DNA of 64,000 bases from Vibrio gelatinilyticus. GTDB lineage: Bacteria; Pseudomonadota; Gammaproteobacteria; Enterobacterales; Vibrionaceae. The translations under genes were made by a program, and so were the position numbers. The stretch spans positions 398,695 to 462,694 of the forward strand of contig NZ_JAJNNZ010000002.1 of NCBI RefSeq assembly GCF_022836845.1, in the 5' to 3' direction. The notes beneath the pieces are model-generated. The model was given only the letters and a program-made list of their open reading frames with translations. It made no database searches and was not told where the DNA came from. This document shows positions 10,569 to 20,699 of the stretch, in pieces. Every line of letters begins with the position of its first letter. Within the stretch, counting starts at the first letter, position 1.

Positions 10569-11432
10569 TTATTCTGCTTTGAGCGTTGCTTCTACCGCTT
10601 GCTGCTGACGGTCTTCATTTGGCCAAATCAACAGAAGATAACGAAGGCGGTCAAAATCAACCACTGGTTCGGCAATAATTTGGGCAAACTCTTTAAAGTT
10701 GTCTCGCTCGACCGATTTCACGTAGGCGACAGGGTAGCCTTCTGGATACACTCCCCCTAGCCCAGAGGTTACGAGTAGATCACCTTGAATAATATCGGTA
10801 CTGGTCGGAATGTGCTCCAACTGGATCTCATCAATGGCACCGTTTCCTGACGCTATCACGCGGATATCATTACGGATAACTTGTACTGGAATGGCACTAT
10901 TACTGTCCGTTAGTAGCATGATACGGCTGTTATGAGCACCAACAAAAGTGACTTGGCCTACAATACCGTTTTCGTTTATAACAGGCTGCCCGACATACAC
11001 ACCATCGATAGCCCCTTTATCGATCACTACTTGGTGTCGATAAGGCGAGGTATCTACTGCCATCACTTCTGTCACGACTTTCTTTTCGTCACGGACAAAA
11101 GAAGAACCTAATAACTCTCTGAGACGTTGGTTTTCTTCGCGGTATTGATCAAGAAGGATCAACTCACTTCTTAGGCGTAAAACTTCTCGCTTCAAACTCA
11201 CACTTTGTTCAACAAGACCTTGGCGAGTATTGAAACGCTCATATATCCCATCGAACATTGAACGCGGAAGATTTGCTGCGTATTGGATAGGAGCAACGGC
11301 ACTATTAAGTAAATAGCGGATATTCGAGAATGTATCTAAACGAGTATCAGCCAGCATAAGGCTGGCTGATAGAGTGACCGCAATAAACAATCTAAGCTGT
11401 AATGATGGCCCTCTGCCAAATATTGGTTTCAT
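10569..11432 (-). CDS. mreC: Rod shape-determining protein MreC
   Basis: 287 residues. A short cytoplasmic N-terminus is followed by one transmembrane segment (about 12-30), a coiled coil (about 68-110, SLKREVLRLRSELILLD), and paired beta domains (about 115-275) that contact PBP2. It is shorter than E. coli MreC (367) because the variable C-terminal tail is reduced, as commonly seen outside enterics. The gene follows mreB by 62 bases that contain a perfect 12-bp inverted repeat, which may lower mreCD expression relative to mreB. Confidence 0.95.
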   Translation of the reverse strand: MKPIFGRGPSLQLRLFIAVTLSASLMLADTRLDTFSNIRYLLNSAVAPIQYAANLPRSMFDGIYERFNTRQGLVEQSVSLKREVLRLRSELILLDQYREENQRLRELLGSSFVRDEKKVVTEVMAVDTSPYRHQVVIDKGAIDGVYVGQPVINENGIVGQVTFVGAHNSRIMLLTDSNSAIPVQVIRNDIRVIASGNGAIDEIQLEHIPTSTDIIQGDLLVTSGLGGVYPEGYPVAYVKSVERDNFKEFAQIIAEPVVDFDRLRYLLLIWPNEDRQQQAVEATLKAE

Positions 11433-11456
11433 ATCTCTCTACTATGGTGATGTGGT

Positions 11457-11486
11457 CTCTAGTTTTGAAATGCATCAAAACTAGAG
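11457..11486. repeat. 12-bp inverted repeat between mreB and mreC
   Basis: CTCTAGTTTTGA (11457-11468) and TCAAAACTAGAG (11475-11486) pair perfectly around a 6-base loop. In mreB-mreC mRNA this makes a stable hairpin just after the mreB stop (11495-11497). No T-run follows, so it looks more like an mRNA-end stabiliser or partial attenuator than a full terminator. Confidence 0.7.
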
Positions 11487-11494
11487 CGAAACCA

Positions 11495-12821
<1,327 letters not shown>

Positions 12822-14810
12822 TTATCCTTTTTTCCAGCGATTCCTTCGTCCTACTTTCACGGATGTCGTAGCTGTCGACTTTGGCAATATCTGGCTCTCT
12901 TTTGCAAAATAGCGCCCTTGAAAGCCACTCACCCCGAGATCAATTAAAGCCTGCCACTCATGCTCAGTCTCAACTCCGACTGCGAGTACTTTGGTGGTTG
13001 AGTCTCCGCAAGCTCCCACCATGCTTCGGACAAAGAGTTGATTCTCATGACGCTGTTCGATCTTCTTAATCAAGCTGCGATGTAACTTCAAATAGTCGAC
13101 TTTTAGATCTTTAATATAGTGAGTGCTCACAATAGAACGACCCGCTTGACCAACGATCACCGTACATCCTAGGCCCGACAACATTCGGATCACTGGCCTC
13201 ATATAATCAAGGTGCTGCACCAATTTGGCTTCGGAAAATTCGAACGATAGCTGCTGACGTAAAGCAATGGGAAGTTGCAACAGTTCATCTCTAACCCACT
13301 TAAAATACTGCTTATTTTTAAAGGGGGTAACGTATAGGTTAATCGAGATGTTCTGAGCACTGGTTTGTTTTTTTAACAAGCCTAATACTGTCATAAACAC
13401 CGTTCGATCTAAATTCGCTTCGTAGCCAACCTGTATCAAGGCCGACTGAAAACGAGACGCCTTGATTTCGCCTTTTTCTGGGTCATGAATGCGCACAAAC
13501 ATCTCATGATGCAATAGTTGTTGCTCTTTGCCTTTTTGATGAAGAAAACAAGGCTGGTTGTAAATCAAAATGTTGTTAGGTTGCAGTGCTTTATCAAATA
13601 AGGTTCGCCAACGCACGCTGCCACGCTCATCCACTTTTTGAGCTTGTTTTTTGTAACGGCTCCAATTGTTTACACGTTGTAACTGTGCACTCTTCAGAGC
13701 GGTTTCAGCCTCATCCATGATTTGCTCTTGCTTCTCACCTTCAGAATAAAGACTCACCCCGATATGGCACCAATTATCTTCATTTAAAGGATTGGGTGGC
13801 GTCACTTTTTCCAACTGTCTCAAACACTGACTGGCTAGGGTCGAGATATCTTTAACACTTTGATGGGGAATGAAAATAGCAAAGTCAGCATCGTAATAAC
13901 GAGAGAAGATGACATCTGGATATTTTTGTACAGTATTCGACAACACATCGCCGACCTCAATAAGAAACTCGTCGCAAACATGTTTGTCATTTTGTTCCTG
14001 CACTTGTTCCCACTCTTCAATACGAAACAGTAGTACGCCACCGTGAGCACCGCTTTCGTGCAGAGCGGATTCGAGTTTACTATCAAATAGCACTCGGTTA
14101 GCACTGCCTGTTAATTGGTCTAAGAAGGTTTGTGTGCGAATAAAAGTGTCAAAACGGCTGCGCTCCTGCCGTGCGTCTTGCAATTCATCAATAAGGATAT
14201 CTAGGGCTTCGCTGGCGGTATATGGCCACTCTCTGTGATCGCCTTTGGCGTAAGCTTCAACCCGTCCGGCGAGAATCATTCGCCCGCGCTCTTCGAGAAG
14301 TTCAGAGCCGATTAATTGCTCCTTCAGCCATTTGACACTGCGAACCAGACAGAAAATAATAAGACCAAATGCCAGTGTGACAGACCACATTGCTTCTAAC
14401 GAATACTTGACGCTTAAATAAGGTGGCAGCGCTTTAAAAGAGATCGTATAAGATTGATTTCGTTCTAGAGGGTAAGATTTCTCATAAAAAACAGTACGTT
14501 CAATATTAGGCATCGTGTTTTTATAGCGATACACCACCCCTGACTCAGAGCTAAGCTGCATTTCAATAATGTTGCTGGCTTGCAGCATCTTGGGCATCCA
14601 TCGCTGCATCCTATAGGCGGCGTCTGGATCTTCCAGCTCTTTATCAACCACTTCCACAATACCTGTTAGGTGGTGGTCGAGGTACTCTTGTCCCATTCTT
14701 TTGATCGATAATGTGCCACCAATAAAAAGAATAAATACAGCACTGATTACTATTACAGTAACAAAAGCTACAAGACGGGTGCTCAACTTAAGCGTTGGTG
14801 TCTGCCTCAT
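12822..14810 (-). CDS. csrD: CsrD/MshH degenerate GGDEF-EAL regulator
   Basis: 662 residues. Two transmembrane segments (about 13-34 and 138-157) flank a periplasmic sensor region, followed by a HAMP-like linker, a GGDEF-type domain (about 225-370) and an EAL-type domain (about 405-650). Both signatures are broken. The GGDEF position reads YYDADF (305-310), and EAL reads EMF (436-438), so neither cyclase nor phosphodiesterase activity is expected. In E. coli CsrD instead targets the CsrB and CsrC RNAs to RNase E, and the Vibrio orthologue is named MshH because it borders the MSHA locus. Its signalling partner BarA/VarS is encoded 25 kb away in this window. Confidence 0.9.
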   Translation of the reverse strand: MRQTPTLKLSTRLVAFVTVIVISAVFILFIGGTLSIKRMGQEYLDHHLTGIVEVVDKELEDPDAAYRMQRWMPKMLQASNIIEMQLSSESGVVYRYKNTMPNIERTVFYEKSYPLERNQSYTISFKALPPYLSVKYSLEAMWSVTLAFGLIIFCLVRSVKWLKEQLIGSELLEERGRMILAGRVEAYAKGDHREWPYTASEALDILIDELQDARQERSRFDTFIRTQTFLDQLTGSANRVLFDSKLESALHESGAHGGVLLFRIEEWEQVQEQNDKHVCDEFLIEVGDVLSNTVQKYPDVIFSRYYDADFAIFIPHQSVKDISTLASQCLRQLEKVTPPNPLNEDNWCHIGVSLYSEGEKQEQIMDEAETALKSAQLQRVNNWSRYKKQAQKVDERGSVRWRTLFDKALQPNNILIYNQPCFLHQKGKEQQLLHHEMFVRIHDPEKGEIKASRFQSALIQVGYEANLDRTVFMTVLGLLKKQTSAQNISINLYVTPFKNKQYFKWVRDELLQLPIALRQQLSFEFSEAKLVQHLDYMRPVIRMLSGLGCTVIVGQAGRSIVSTHYIKDLKVDYLKLHRSLIKKIEQRHENQLFVRSMVGACGDSTTKVLAVGVETEHEWQALIDLGVSGFQGRYFAKESQILPKSTATTSVKVGRRNRWKKG

Positions 14811-15004
14811 AAATGGTTAAGTCCTTTTTGTTCCAGCTGATCGATCATTGCCAGAGTATTCCCTACTACTCGCAATTACATAAGGATCGGTGAGAGGTTC
14901 ATCGGCGCATCCAAGAATCATCCAGCACGGCCAAACCATAGATTTGTTATAACAGAATTCCCGCTTAGCGTTAAGCAGTCGCTAAAGCCAGACATCTAAG
15001 AAAC

Positions 15005-15029
15005 AAAAAAAGCCACGACAGTCGTGGCT
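15005..15029 (-). terminator. ssb intrinsic terminator
   Basis: The 8-bp stem AGCCACGA (15011-15018) with TCGTGGCT (15022-15029) has a 3-base loop and runs into six T residues on the minus strand (15010 to 15005). It lies 62 bases beyond the ssb stop. An opposite T-run at 15031-15036 makes it potentially active on both strands. Confidence 0.88.
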
Positions 15030-15090
15030 ATTTTTTAATTCACACTCAAGCCATACGGATTGATTGAACTTGAACTTGAACTAGTCAATT

Positions 15091-15666
15091 TTAGAACGGA
15101 ATGTCGTCGTCAAAATCCATTGGTGGTTCATTGTACTGCGGTTGTGACGCAGGAGCCTGTTGTTGCTGTGGCTGCTTAGGTGCTTGTTGAACCGGCTGTT
15201 GAGGCTGGCCCCAGCCTCCTTGTTGAGGCGCTTGAGACTGTTGTTGTCCCATTCCGCCTTGATTCATTCCACCTTGCATTGGAGCTCCGCCCCCCTGACG
15301 ACCGCCAAGCATCTGCATCACACCATTGAAACCTTGTACCACAACTTCTGTCGTGTAACGGTCCTGACCGCTCTGGTCTTGCCATTTACGGGTCTGCAAT
15401 TGGCCTTCGATATAGACTTGTGAACCTTTACGAAGATACTCACCAGCCACTTCGGCTAGCTTGCCAAACAGAGCGACACGATGCCACTCTGTTTTCTCTC
15501 TCTGCTCGCCTGTTGCTTTATCGCGCCATGATTCTGACGTCGCAATGGTGATGTTTGCCACGGCACCGCCGCTTGGCATGTAACGAATTTCTGGGTCATT
15601 ACCTAGGTTTCCCACAAGAATAACTTTGTTTACTCCACGGCTTGCCATGATTTGCTCCGTATTCAC
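15091..15666 (-). CDS. ssb: Single-stranded DNA-binding protein SSB
   Basis: 191 residues. The N-terminal OB fold (about 7-112) begins [21 protein letters not shown] low-complexity Gly/Gln/Pro linker (about 118-180) follows. The acidic tail ends DFDDDIPF, the universal docking peptide for RecO, RecG, Exo I and other partners; RecO is also encoded in this window. In E. coli ssb is divergent from uvrA; here qstR and galU lie between them. I looked for a LexA box in the 259 bases upstream and did not find a good one. Confidence 0.97.
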   Translation of the reverse strand: MNTEQIMASRGVNKVILVGNLGNDPEIRYMPSGGAVANITIATSESWRDKATGEQREKTEWHRVALFGKLAEVAGEYLRKGSQVYIEGQLQTRKWQDQSGQDRYTTEVVVQGFNGVMQMLGGRQGGGAPMQGGMNQGGMGQQQSQAPQQGGWGQPQQPVQQAPKQPQQQQAPASQPQYNEPPMDFDDDIPF

Positions 15667-15925
15667 ATTTCTGGATCTTAAATTTAGCCCAATAGAATAG
15701 CACGAACAGACTATAGGACAACACTGCTATTACCGCCAACAATGGCGAAGAGTGAATGACCAATGAATTGCGACCAATATCAATCGCTAAACTTCTTTAG
15801 TTTTTCGTCAATTACCAAAAGACAAGATATGCGCCTAAAAGCTACCGTCATTGCTAGCGTGTGACTTTTTACTAAGCGACTATCTCTGAAATCGACCTTT
15901 CACCCACGTAGACTGAGGCAAATAT

Positions 15926-16573
15926 ATGCGAAAAAGCTATTATCGACGCGTCGTTCAATATGTGACGCCAACGCCGAGTAGTATTCCTGAATTTATCCAG
16001 GTTCTGTCTGAACAATGTTGCTCCCCTATTGCGCCCATCACACCACAAAGTTTGATGGAAGCCAGCCCACTGTATAAAAATAGAATTCTTTTATTCGAGT
16101 ACGAACATTCCTTGGAGTTATTCCAACAAGTAGTCAATTTGCCATTGGTTAGCAAAGATTACGAAACGATTTTGATTAACGTTCCGCGCCGATTGACTAC
16201 CCAAGAGGTTCTCCATTACGGTCACCTCAAGGCGCTTTTTTATTGCCATGAAGCGCTCGATAAATTGGTTATCGGCATCAATGAAGTCGTTAATGGCAAA
16301 AACTGGTTACCAAGAGATGTCACGAGCCAATTACTTCACCACTATCGCCACATGGTACTTTCTAACACGGCGCCGACCGTGGTCGATCTCACCAGTCGAG
16401 AAATCCAGATTTTGCGGAGTTTGCAGTCGGGTGCATCCAACTTGCAAATGGCTGAAGATCTCTTTATTGCCGAATCGACCGTCAAGTCACACTTGTACCA
16501 AATCTTTAGAAAATTATCGGTAAAAAACCGTATCCAGGCCATCGCTTGGGCAAACCAGAACCTCTTATCGTAA
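15926..16573 (+). CDS. qstR: LuxR-type regulator QstR
   Basis: 215 residues with a C-terminal GerE/LuxR helix-turn-helix (about 150-212; SREIQILRSL, then AESTVKSHLYQIFRKL). The N-terminal receiver-like region lacks the phosphoacceptor pattern of a true response regulator. In V. cholerae QstR integrates HapR quorum sensing with TfoX and chitin signals and switches on DNA-uptake and type VI secretion genes. Its position between ssb and galU matches that organism's order. The 259-bp region before it is shared with the divergent ssb promoter. The assignment rests on domain, length and neighbourhood. Confidence 0.85.
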   Translation: MRKSYYRRVVQYVTPTPSSIPEFIQVLSEQCCSPIAPITPQSLMEASPLYKNRILLFEYEHSLELFQQVVNLPLVSKDYETILINVPRRLTTQEVLHYGHLKALFYCHEALDKLVIGINEVVNGKNWLPRDVTSQLLHHYRHMVLSNTAPTVVDLTSREIQILRSLQSGASNLQMAEDLFIAESTVKSHLYQIFRKLSVKNRIQAIAWANQNLLS

Positions 16574-16739
16574 CGACCAACACCCGATAGACCAGGCTTG
16601 AACTGCCACCCGTTTTTAAAAATTTCCGTTGGGAATGTTCACAATACAGGTGTACCAGAGCAAATTTACTTGTAAACTGTGGCGGTATTAATGCCGTCAG
16701 TGGCAATCCAATTAAAAATAGAAATTATAGGGTGTTATC

Positions 16740-17612
16740 ATGATCAAAAAGTGCCTATTCCCGGCTGCGGGCTATGGAACTCGCTTCTTACCTGCGACAA
16801 AGTCTATGCCTAAAGAGATGATGCCTGTGGTCAATAAACCGCTGATTGAATATGGCGTTGAAGAGGCCATTCAGGCAGGAATGGACGGCATGTGCATCGT
16901 CACTGGTCGTGGTAAGCACTCCATCATGGATCACTTTGATAAGAACTATGAACTAGAAGATCAAATCAGCGGTACAAACAAGGAAGATTTGCTGGTCAAT
17001 ATCCGCGATATCATTGAATCGGCGACCTTTACTTACGTACGCCAGCGCGAAATGAAAGGATTGGGTCACGCTATCTTGACCGGTCGTGAGCTGGTTGGCG
17101 ACAATCCATTTGCTGTTGTCCTTGCCGATGATTTGTGCGTCAACGAATCACAGGGCGTGTTAGCGCAAATGGTCGCGCTTTATAAGCAATTTCGCTGCTC
17201 AATCGTCGCAGTACAAGAAGTCCCTGAAGACGAGACCCACAAGTACGGGGTGATTTCAGGTGAAATGATCAAAGACGATATATTCCGCGTCGATGACATG
17301 GTTGAGAAACCAGAGCCTGGGACTGCGCCAAGCAATCTGGCAATTATCGGTCGCTATATCTTAACTCCAGATATTTTCGAGTTAATTGAGCAAACAGAAC
17401 CAGGCAAAGGTGGCGAAATTCAAATCACTGATGCTCTGTTGAAACAAGCAAAAGCTGGCTGCGTATTGGCGTACAAGTTTAAGGGTAAACGCTTTGATTG
17501 CGGTAGCGTCGAAGGTTATATCGAAGCCACCAATTACTGTTTTGAAAATCTTTACCTTAAAGACGAGAAAACCGCGGAATTGGGTAAGCACGTTACTCAA
17601 AGAGCCGACTAA
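16740..17612 (+). CDS. galU: UTP-glucose-1-phosphate uridylyltransferase
   Basis: 290 residues. The nucleotidyltransferase signature KCLFPAAGYGTRFLPATKSM is at the N-terminus, with the lysine-containing PKEMMPVVNKPLIEYG following. GalU makes UDP-glucose from UTP and glucose-1-phosphate for LPS core, capsule and Leloir sugars. The start follows TAGGGTG, a moderate ribosome-binding site. It is single and ends in a strong terminator. Its proximity to pglL may reflect a common role in surface glycans, but the two are separated by uvrA and not an operon. Confidence 0.96.
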   Translation: MIKKCLFPAAGYGTRFLPATKSMPKEMMPVVNKPLIEYGVEEAIQAGMDGMCIVTGRGKHSIMDHFDKNYELEDQISGTNKEDLLVNIRDIIESATFTYVRQREMKGLGHAILTGRELVGDNPFAVVLADDLCVNESQGVLAQMVALYKQFRCSIVAVQEVPEDETHKYGVISGEMIKDDIFRVDDMVEKPEPGTAPSNLAIIGRYILTPDIFELIEQTEPGKGGEIQITDALLKQAKAGCVLAYKFKGKRFDCGSVEGYIEATNYCFENLYLKDEKTAELGKHVTQRAD

Positions 17613-17626
17613 CTCGCTCCTTCCAT

Positions 17627-17660
17627 AAAAAAACAGTCATCCTAAGATGACTGTTTTTTT
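17627..17660 (+). terminator. galU intrinsic terminator
   Basis: The stem ACAGTCATC (17633-17641) pairs with GATGACTGT (17646-17654) over a 4-base loop, preceded by A-rich sequence and followed by a run of seven T from 17654. It starts 15 bases after the galU stop and overlaps a LexA-like box. Confidence 0.93.
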
Positions 17661-17666
17661 ATCCAG
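17651..17666. promoter_or_regulatory. LexA-like SOS box before uvrA
   Basis: CTGTTTTTTTATCCAG fits CTGT-N8-ACAG at seven of eight fixed positions (CCAG instead of ACAG), with an A/T-only core. The E. coli uvrA box likewise deviates in its last half-site (TCAG). It lies 68 bases upstream of the uvrA ATG, next to a TTGCAC -35-like hexamer at 17675-17680. The first half-site is the end of the galU terminator stem. Confidence 0.5.
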
Positions 17667-17733
17667 TATACCCTTTGCACAAACTTCACACTATGTAATA
17701 CTTGAATCACTTGGCATTACATGAGCTGTAGCA

Positions 17734-20559
17734 ATGGATAAAATAGAAGTCAGGGGCGCTCGAACCCACAATCTCAAAAATATTAACCTTACGATCCCTC
17801 GTGACAAATTAATTGTTATCACGGGCTTATCGGGCTCAGGCAAATCATCACTGGCTTTTGATACTCTATACGCAGAAGGGCAACGACGTTATGTTGAATC
17901 GCTCTCGGCTTACGCTCGCCAGTTTCTTTCCCTTATGGAAAAACCCGATGTTGATCATATCGAAGGCCTCTCTCCAGCCATTTCCATAGAACAAAAATCA
18001 ACGTCCCATAACCCACGCTCAACCGTTGGCACCATAACCGAAGTTTACGATTACCTGCGTCTACTATACGCCCGGGTCGGAGAGCCTCGATGCCCAACTC
18101 ATAAGGTACCGCTCGCGGCGCAAACCATCAGCCAAATGGTAGACAAAGTCCTTGAGCAGCCAGAAGGCGCCAAGTTGATGCTGCTTGCCCCTATCGTTAA
18201 AGAACGCAAAGGTGAGCATGTTAAAACGTTGGAGAACCTCGCGGCTCAAGGATTTATTCGTGCAAGAATTGATGGTGAAACATGCGATCTATCGGATCCT
18301 CCTACTCTAGAGCTGCATAAGAAGCACACCATTGAAGTGGTCGTCGATCGCTTCAAGGTAAGGGACAACCTACAACAACGTTTGGCTGAATCATTTGAAA
18401 CGGCACTAGAGTTATCAGGGGGTATTGTCGCTGTTGCTTCAATGGATGATGCCCAACAAGAGGAGATCCTGTTTTCAGCTAACTTTGCATGCCCACACTG
18501 TGGCTACAGCTTGCAAGAGCTCGAACCAAGGCTGTTTTCGTTCAACAACCCGGCAGGTGCCTGCCATACCTGTGATGGACTTGGTGTACAGCAGTACTTT
18601 GATCCCGCGCGCGTCGTTGTTGATGAAGACAGCAGCCTGGCACAAGGTGCGATTCGTGGCTGGGATCAGAAGAATTACTATTACTACCAGATGCTTGGCT
18701 CACTCGCCAAACACTACGATTTTGATCTGCATGCGCCTTTTAATTCCCTACCGAAAAAAATACGTGAGATCATTTTAAAAGGCTCTGGCAGAACCGAGAT
18801 TGAATTTAACTATGTTAATGACCGTGGAGATATTCGCGTCAAACGTCATGCCTTCGAGGGGATACTCAACACGCTTGAACGTCGCTACCGAGATACGGAG
18901 TCCAACGCTGTCAGAGAAGACCTGACCAAATACATATCCACAAAATCATGCGCTAGCTGCCATGGAACACGATTGCGAGAAGAGGCTCGTAATGTCTTTA
19001 TCGAAGACACGACCCTACCGGAAATCGTTGAGATGAGCATCAGTGATGCCATGAGCTTTTTCCAAGGGCTCGCATTACAGGGCCAGCGTGCTCAAATCGC
19101 TGAAAAAGTGATGAAAGAGATCAATGATCGCCTGCATTTTTTGGTTAATGTTGGCCTTAATTATCTCAATTTATCACGCAGTGCAGAAACCCTTTCAGGG
19201 GGCGAAGCACAGAGGATACGTCTTGCCAGCCAAATAGGTGCCGGGCTTGTCGGCGTGATGTATGTATTGGATGAACCCTCCATCGGTCTTCACCAAAGAG
19301 ACAATGAACGCCTACTTAATACCTTGACCCATCTACGAGATTTAGGAAATACCGTGCTGGTTGTCGAGCATGATGAAGATGCTATTCGAATGGCTGACCA
19401 TGTCATTGATATTGGTCCTGGGGCTGGCGTACATGGCGGCCACATCATAGCCGAAGGTAGCGTGGATGATATTATTGCGACAGAAGCCTCTATAACAGGC
19501 CAATTCCTAAGCGGTAAAAGAGCCATCGAGATCCCGAAAAAGCGCATCAAAAGAGATCCAAAAAAGCAAGTCTCACTACTTGGTGCCAGCGGTAACAACC
19601 TTAAAGATGTGGATCTGACAATTCCTGTTGGACTGTTTACTTGTGTGACTGGCGTATCGGGCTCAGGCAAATCAACATTAGTCAATGACACCTTTTTTAA
19701 AATCGCACACACCCAACTTAATGGAGCAACCACCGCAGAGGCCTCCCCTTACAAGTCCATCAAAGGACTTGAGCATTTTGATAAGGTCATCGATATCGAT
19801 CAAAGTCCAATTGGTCGCACCCCACGTTCGAACCCAGCAACCTATACCGGGATCTTCACACCCATCCGTGAGCTATTTGCAGGTACGCAAGAATCTCGCT
19901 CACGAGGCTATAAACCAGGGCGATTTAGCTTTAATGTTCGTGGTGGACGCTGTGAAGCGTGTCAAGGTGACGGGGTTATAAAGGTAGAAATGCACTTCCT
20001 GCCGGATGTGTATGTACCGTGCGATGTGTGTAAAGGCAAACGCTACAATCGTGAAACCCTTGAAGTTCGCTATAAAGGCAAAACCATCGATGAAGTTCTG
20101 CAAATGACCGTAGAAGACGCCCGAGAGTATTTCAGCCCTGTTCCCGTTATTGCCCGCAAGCTACAAACGTTAATGGATGTGGGCCTGTCTTATATTCGTT
20201 TAGGTCAAGCGGCAACCACCCTCTCGGGAGGCGAAGCTCAGCGCGTCAAATTGGCCAAAGAGCTGTCAAAGCGAGATACGGGTAAAACACTGTATATCTT
20301 AGATGAGCCAACTACCGGACTGCATTTCCACGATATCGAAATGTTGCTCTCTGTATTGCATCGTTTGCGAGATCATGGCAACACCGTTGTCGTCATCGAA
20401 CACAACTTGGATGTCATTAAAACGGCTGACTGGATTGTCGATTTAGGTCCGGAAGGGGGGCAAGGAGGCGGTGATATCATTGCTGAGGGAACGCCAGAAG
20501 AGGTCGCCAAGGTATCGGGCTCACATACTGCAAGGTTTTTAAAGCCAATGTTAAATTAA
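17734..20559 (+). CDS. uvrA: Excinuclease ABC subunit A
   Basis: 941 residues, the usual UvrA length. There are two ABC ATPase modules. The first Walker A is GLSGSGKSS at 31-39 and the second is GVSGSGKST near residue 640, each with an LSGGEAQR signature and a D-E-P Walker B. CxxC zinc modules are visible at CPHCGY and CHTCDG in the first half, CASCHG, and CEACQGDG with CDVCKG in the second. UvrA2 scans DNA and loads UvrB in nucleotide excision repair. A LexA-like box upstream fits SOS control. Confidence 0.98.
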   Translation: MDKIEVRGARTHNLKNINLTIPRDKLIVITGLSGSGKSSLAFDTLYAEGQRRYVESLSAYARQFLSLMEKPDVDHIEGLSPAISIEQKSTSHNPRSTVGTITEVYDYLRLLYARVGEPRCPTHKVPLAAQTISQMVDKVLEQPEGAKLMLLAPIVKERKGEHVKTLENLAAQGFIRARIDGETCDLSDPPTLELHKKHTIEVVVDRFKVRDNLQQRLAESFETALELSGGIVAVASMDDAQQEEILFSANFACPHCGYSLQELEPRLFSFNNPAGACHTCDGLGVQQYFDPARVVVDEDSSLAQGAIRGWDQKNYYYYQMLGSLAKHYDFDLHAPFNSLPKKIREIILKGSGRTEIEFNYVNDRGDIRVKRHAFEGILNTLERRYRDTESNAVREDLTKYISTKSCASCHGTRLREEARNVFIEDTTLPEIVEMSISDAMSFFQGLALQGQRAQIAEKVMKEINDRLHFLVNVGLNYLNLSRSAETLSGGEAQRIRLASQIGAGLVGVMYVLDEPSIGLHQRDNERLLNTLTHLRDLGNTVLVVEHDEDAIRMADHVIDIGPGAGVHGGHIIAEGSVDDIIATEASITGQFLSGKRAIEIPKKRIKRDPKKQVSLLGASGNNLKDVDLTIPVGLFTCVTGVSGSGKSTLVNDTFFKIAHTQLNGATTAEASPYKSIKGLEHFDKVIDIDQSPIGRTPRSNPATYTGIFTPIRELFAGTQESRSRGYKPGRFSFNVRGGRCEACQGDGVIKVEMHFLPDVYVPCDVCKGKRYNRETLEVRYKGKTIDEVLQMTVEDAREYFSPVPVIARKLQTLMDVGLSYIRLGQAATTLSGGEAQRVKLAKELSKRDTGKTLYILDEPTTGLHFHDIEMLLSVLHRLRDHGNTVVVIEHNLDVIKTADWIVDLGPEGGQGGGDIIAEGTPEEVAKVSGSHTARFLKPMLN

Positions 20560-20585
20560 ACATGCTCCCTTATTAGCCCTTCCCA

Positions 20586-20622
20586 TTCCAACCACAGTAA
20601 GCCCAAATTGCTGTGGTTGGAA
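20586..20622. repeat. 12-bp inverted repeat after uvrA
   Basis: TTCCAACCACAG (20586-20597) pairs perfectly with CTGTGGTTGGAA (20611-20622) around a 13-base loop, 27 bases beyond the uvrA stop. No T-run follows (the next bases are AAACAGCC), so Rho-independent termination is doubtful. It could be an mRNA-end hairpin, or a weak barrier between uvrA and pglL. Confidence 0.65.
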
Positions 20623-20699
20623 AAACAGCCTTAAGGTGAGACACTTAACCTTTAACGCTCTCTGTATGGAGCGGCGACGATTGTAGAGTCAAGGATATC

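Noticed and set aside
15667..15925. LexA box shared by ssb and qstR
   Set aside because: No CTGT-N8-ACAG match with at most one deviation was found between the two starts.
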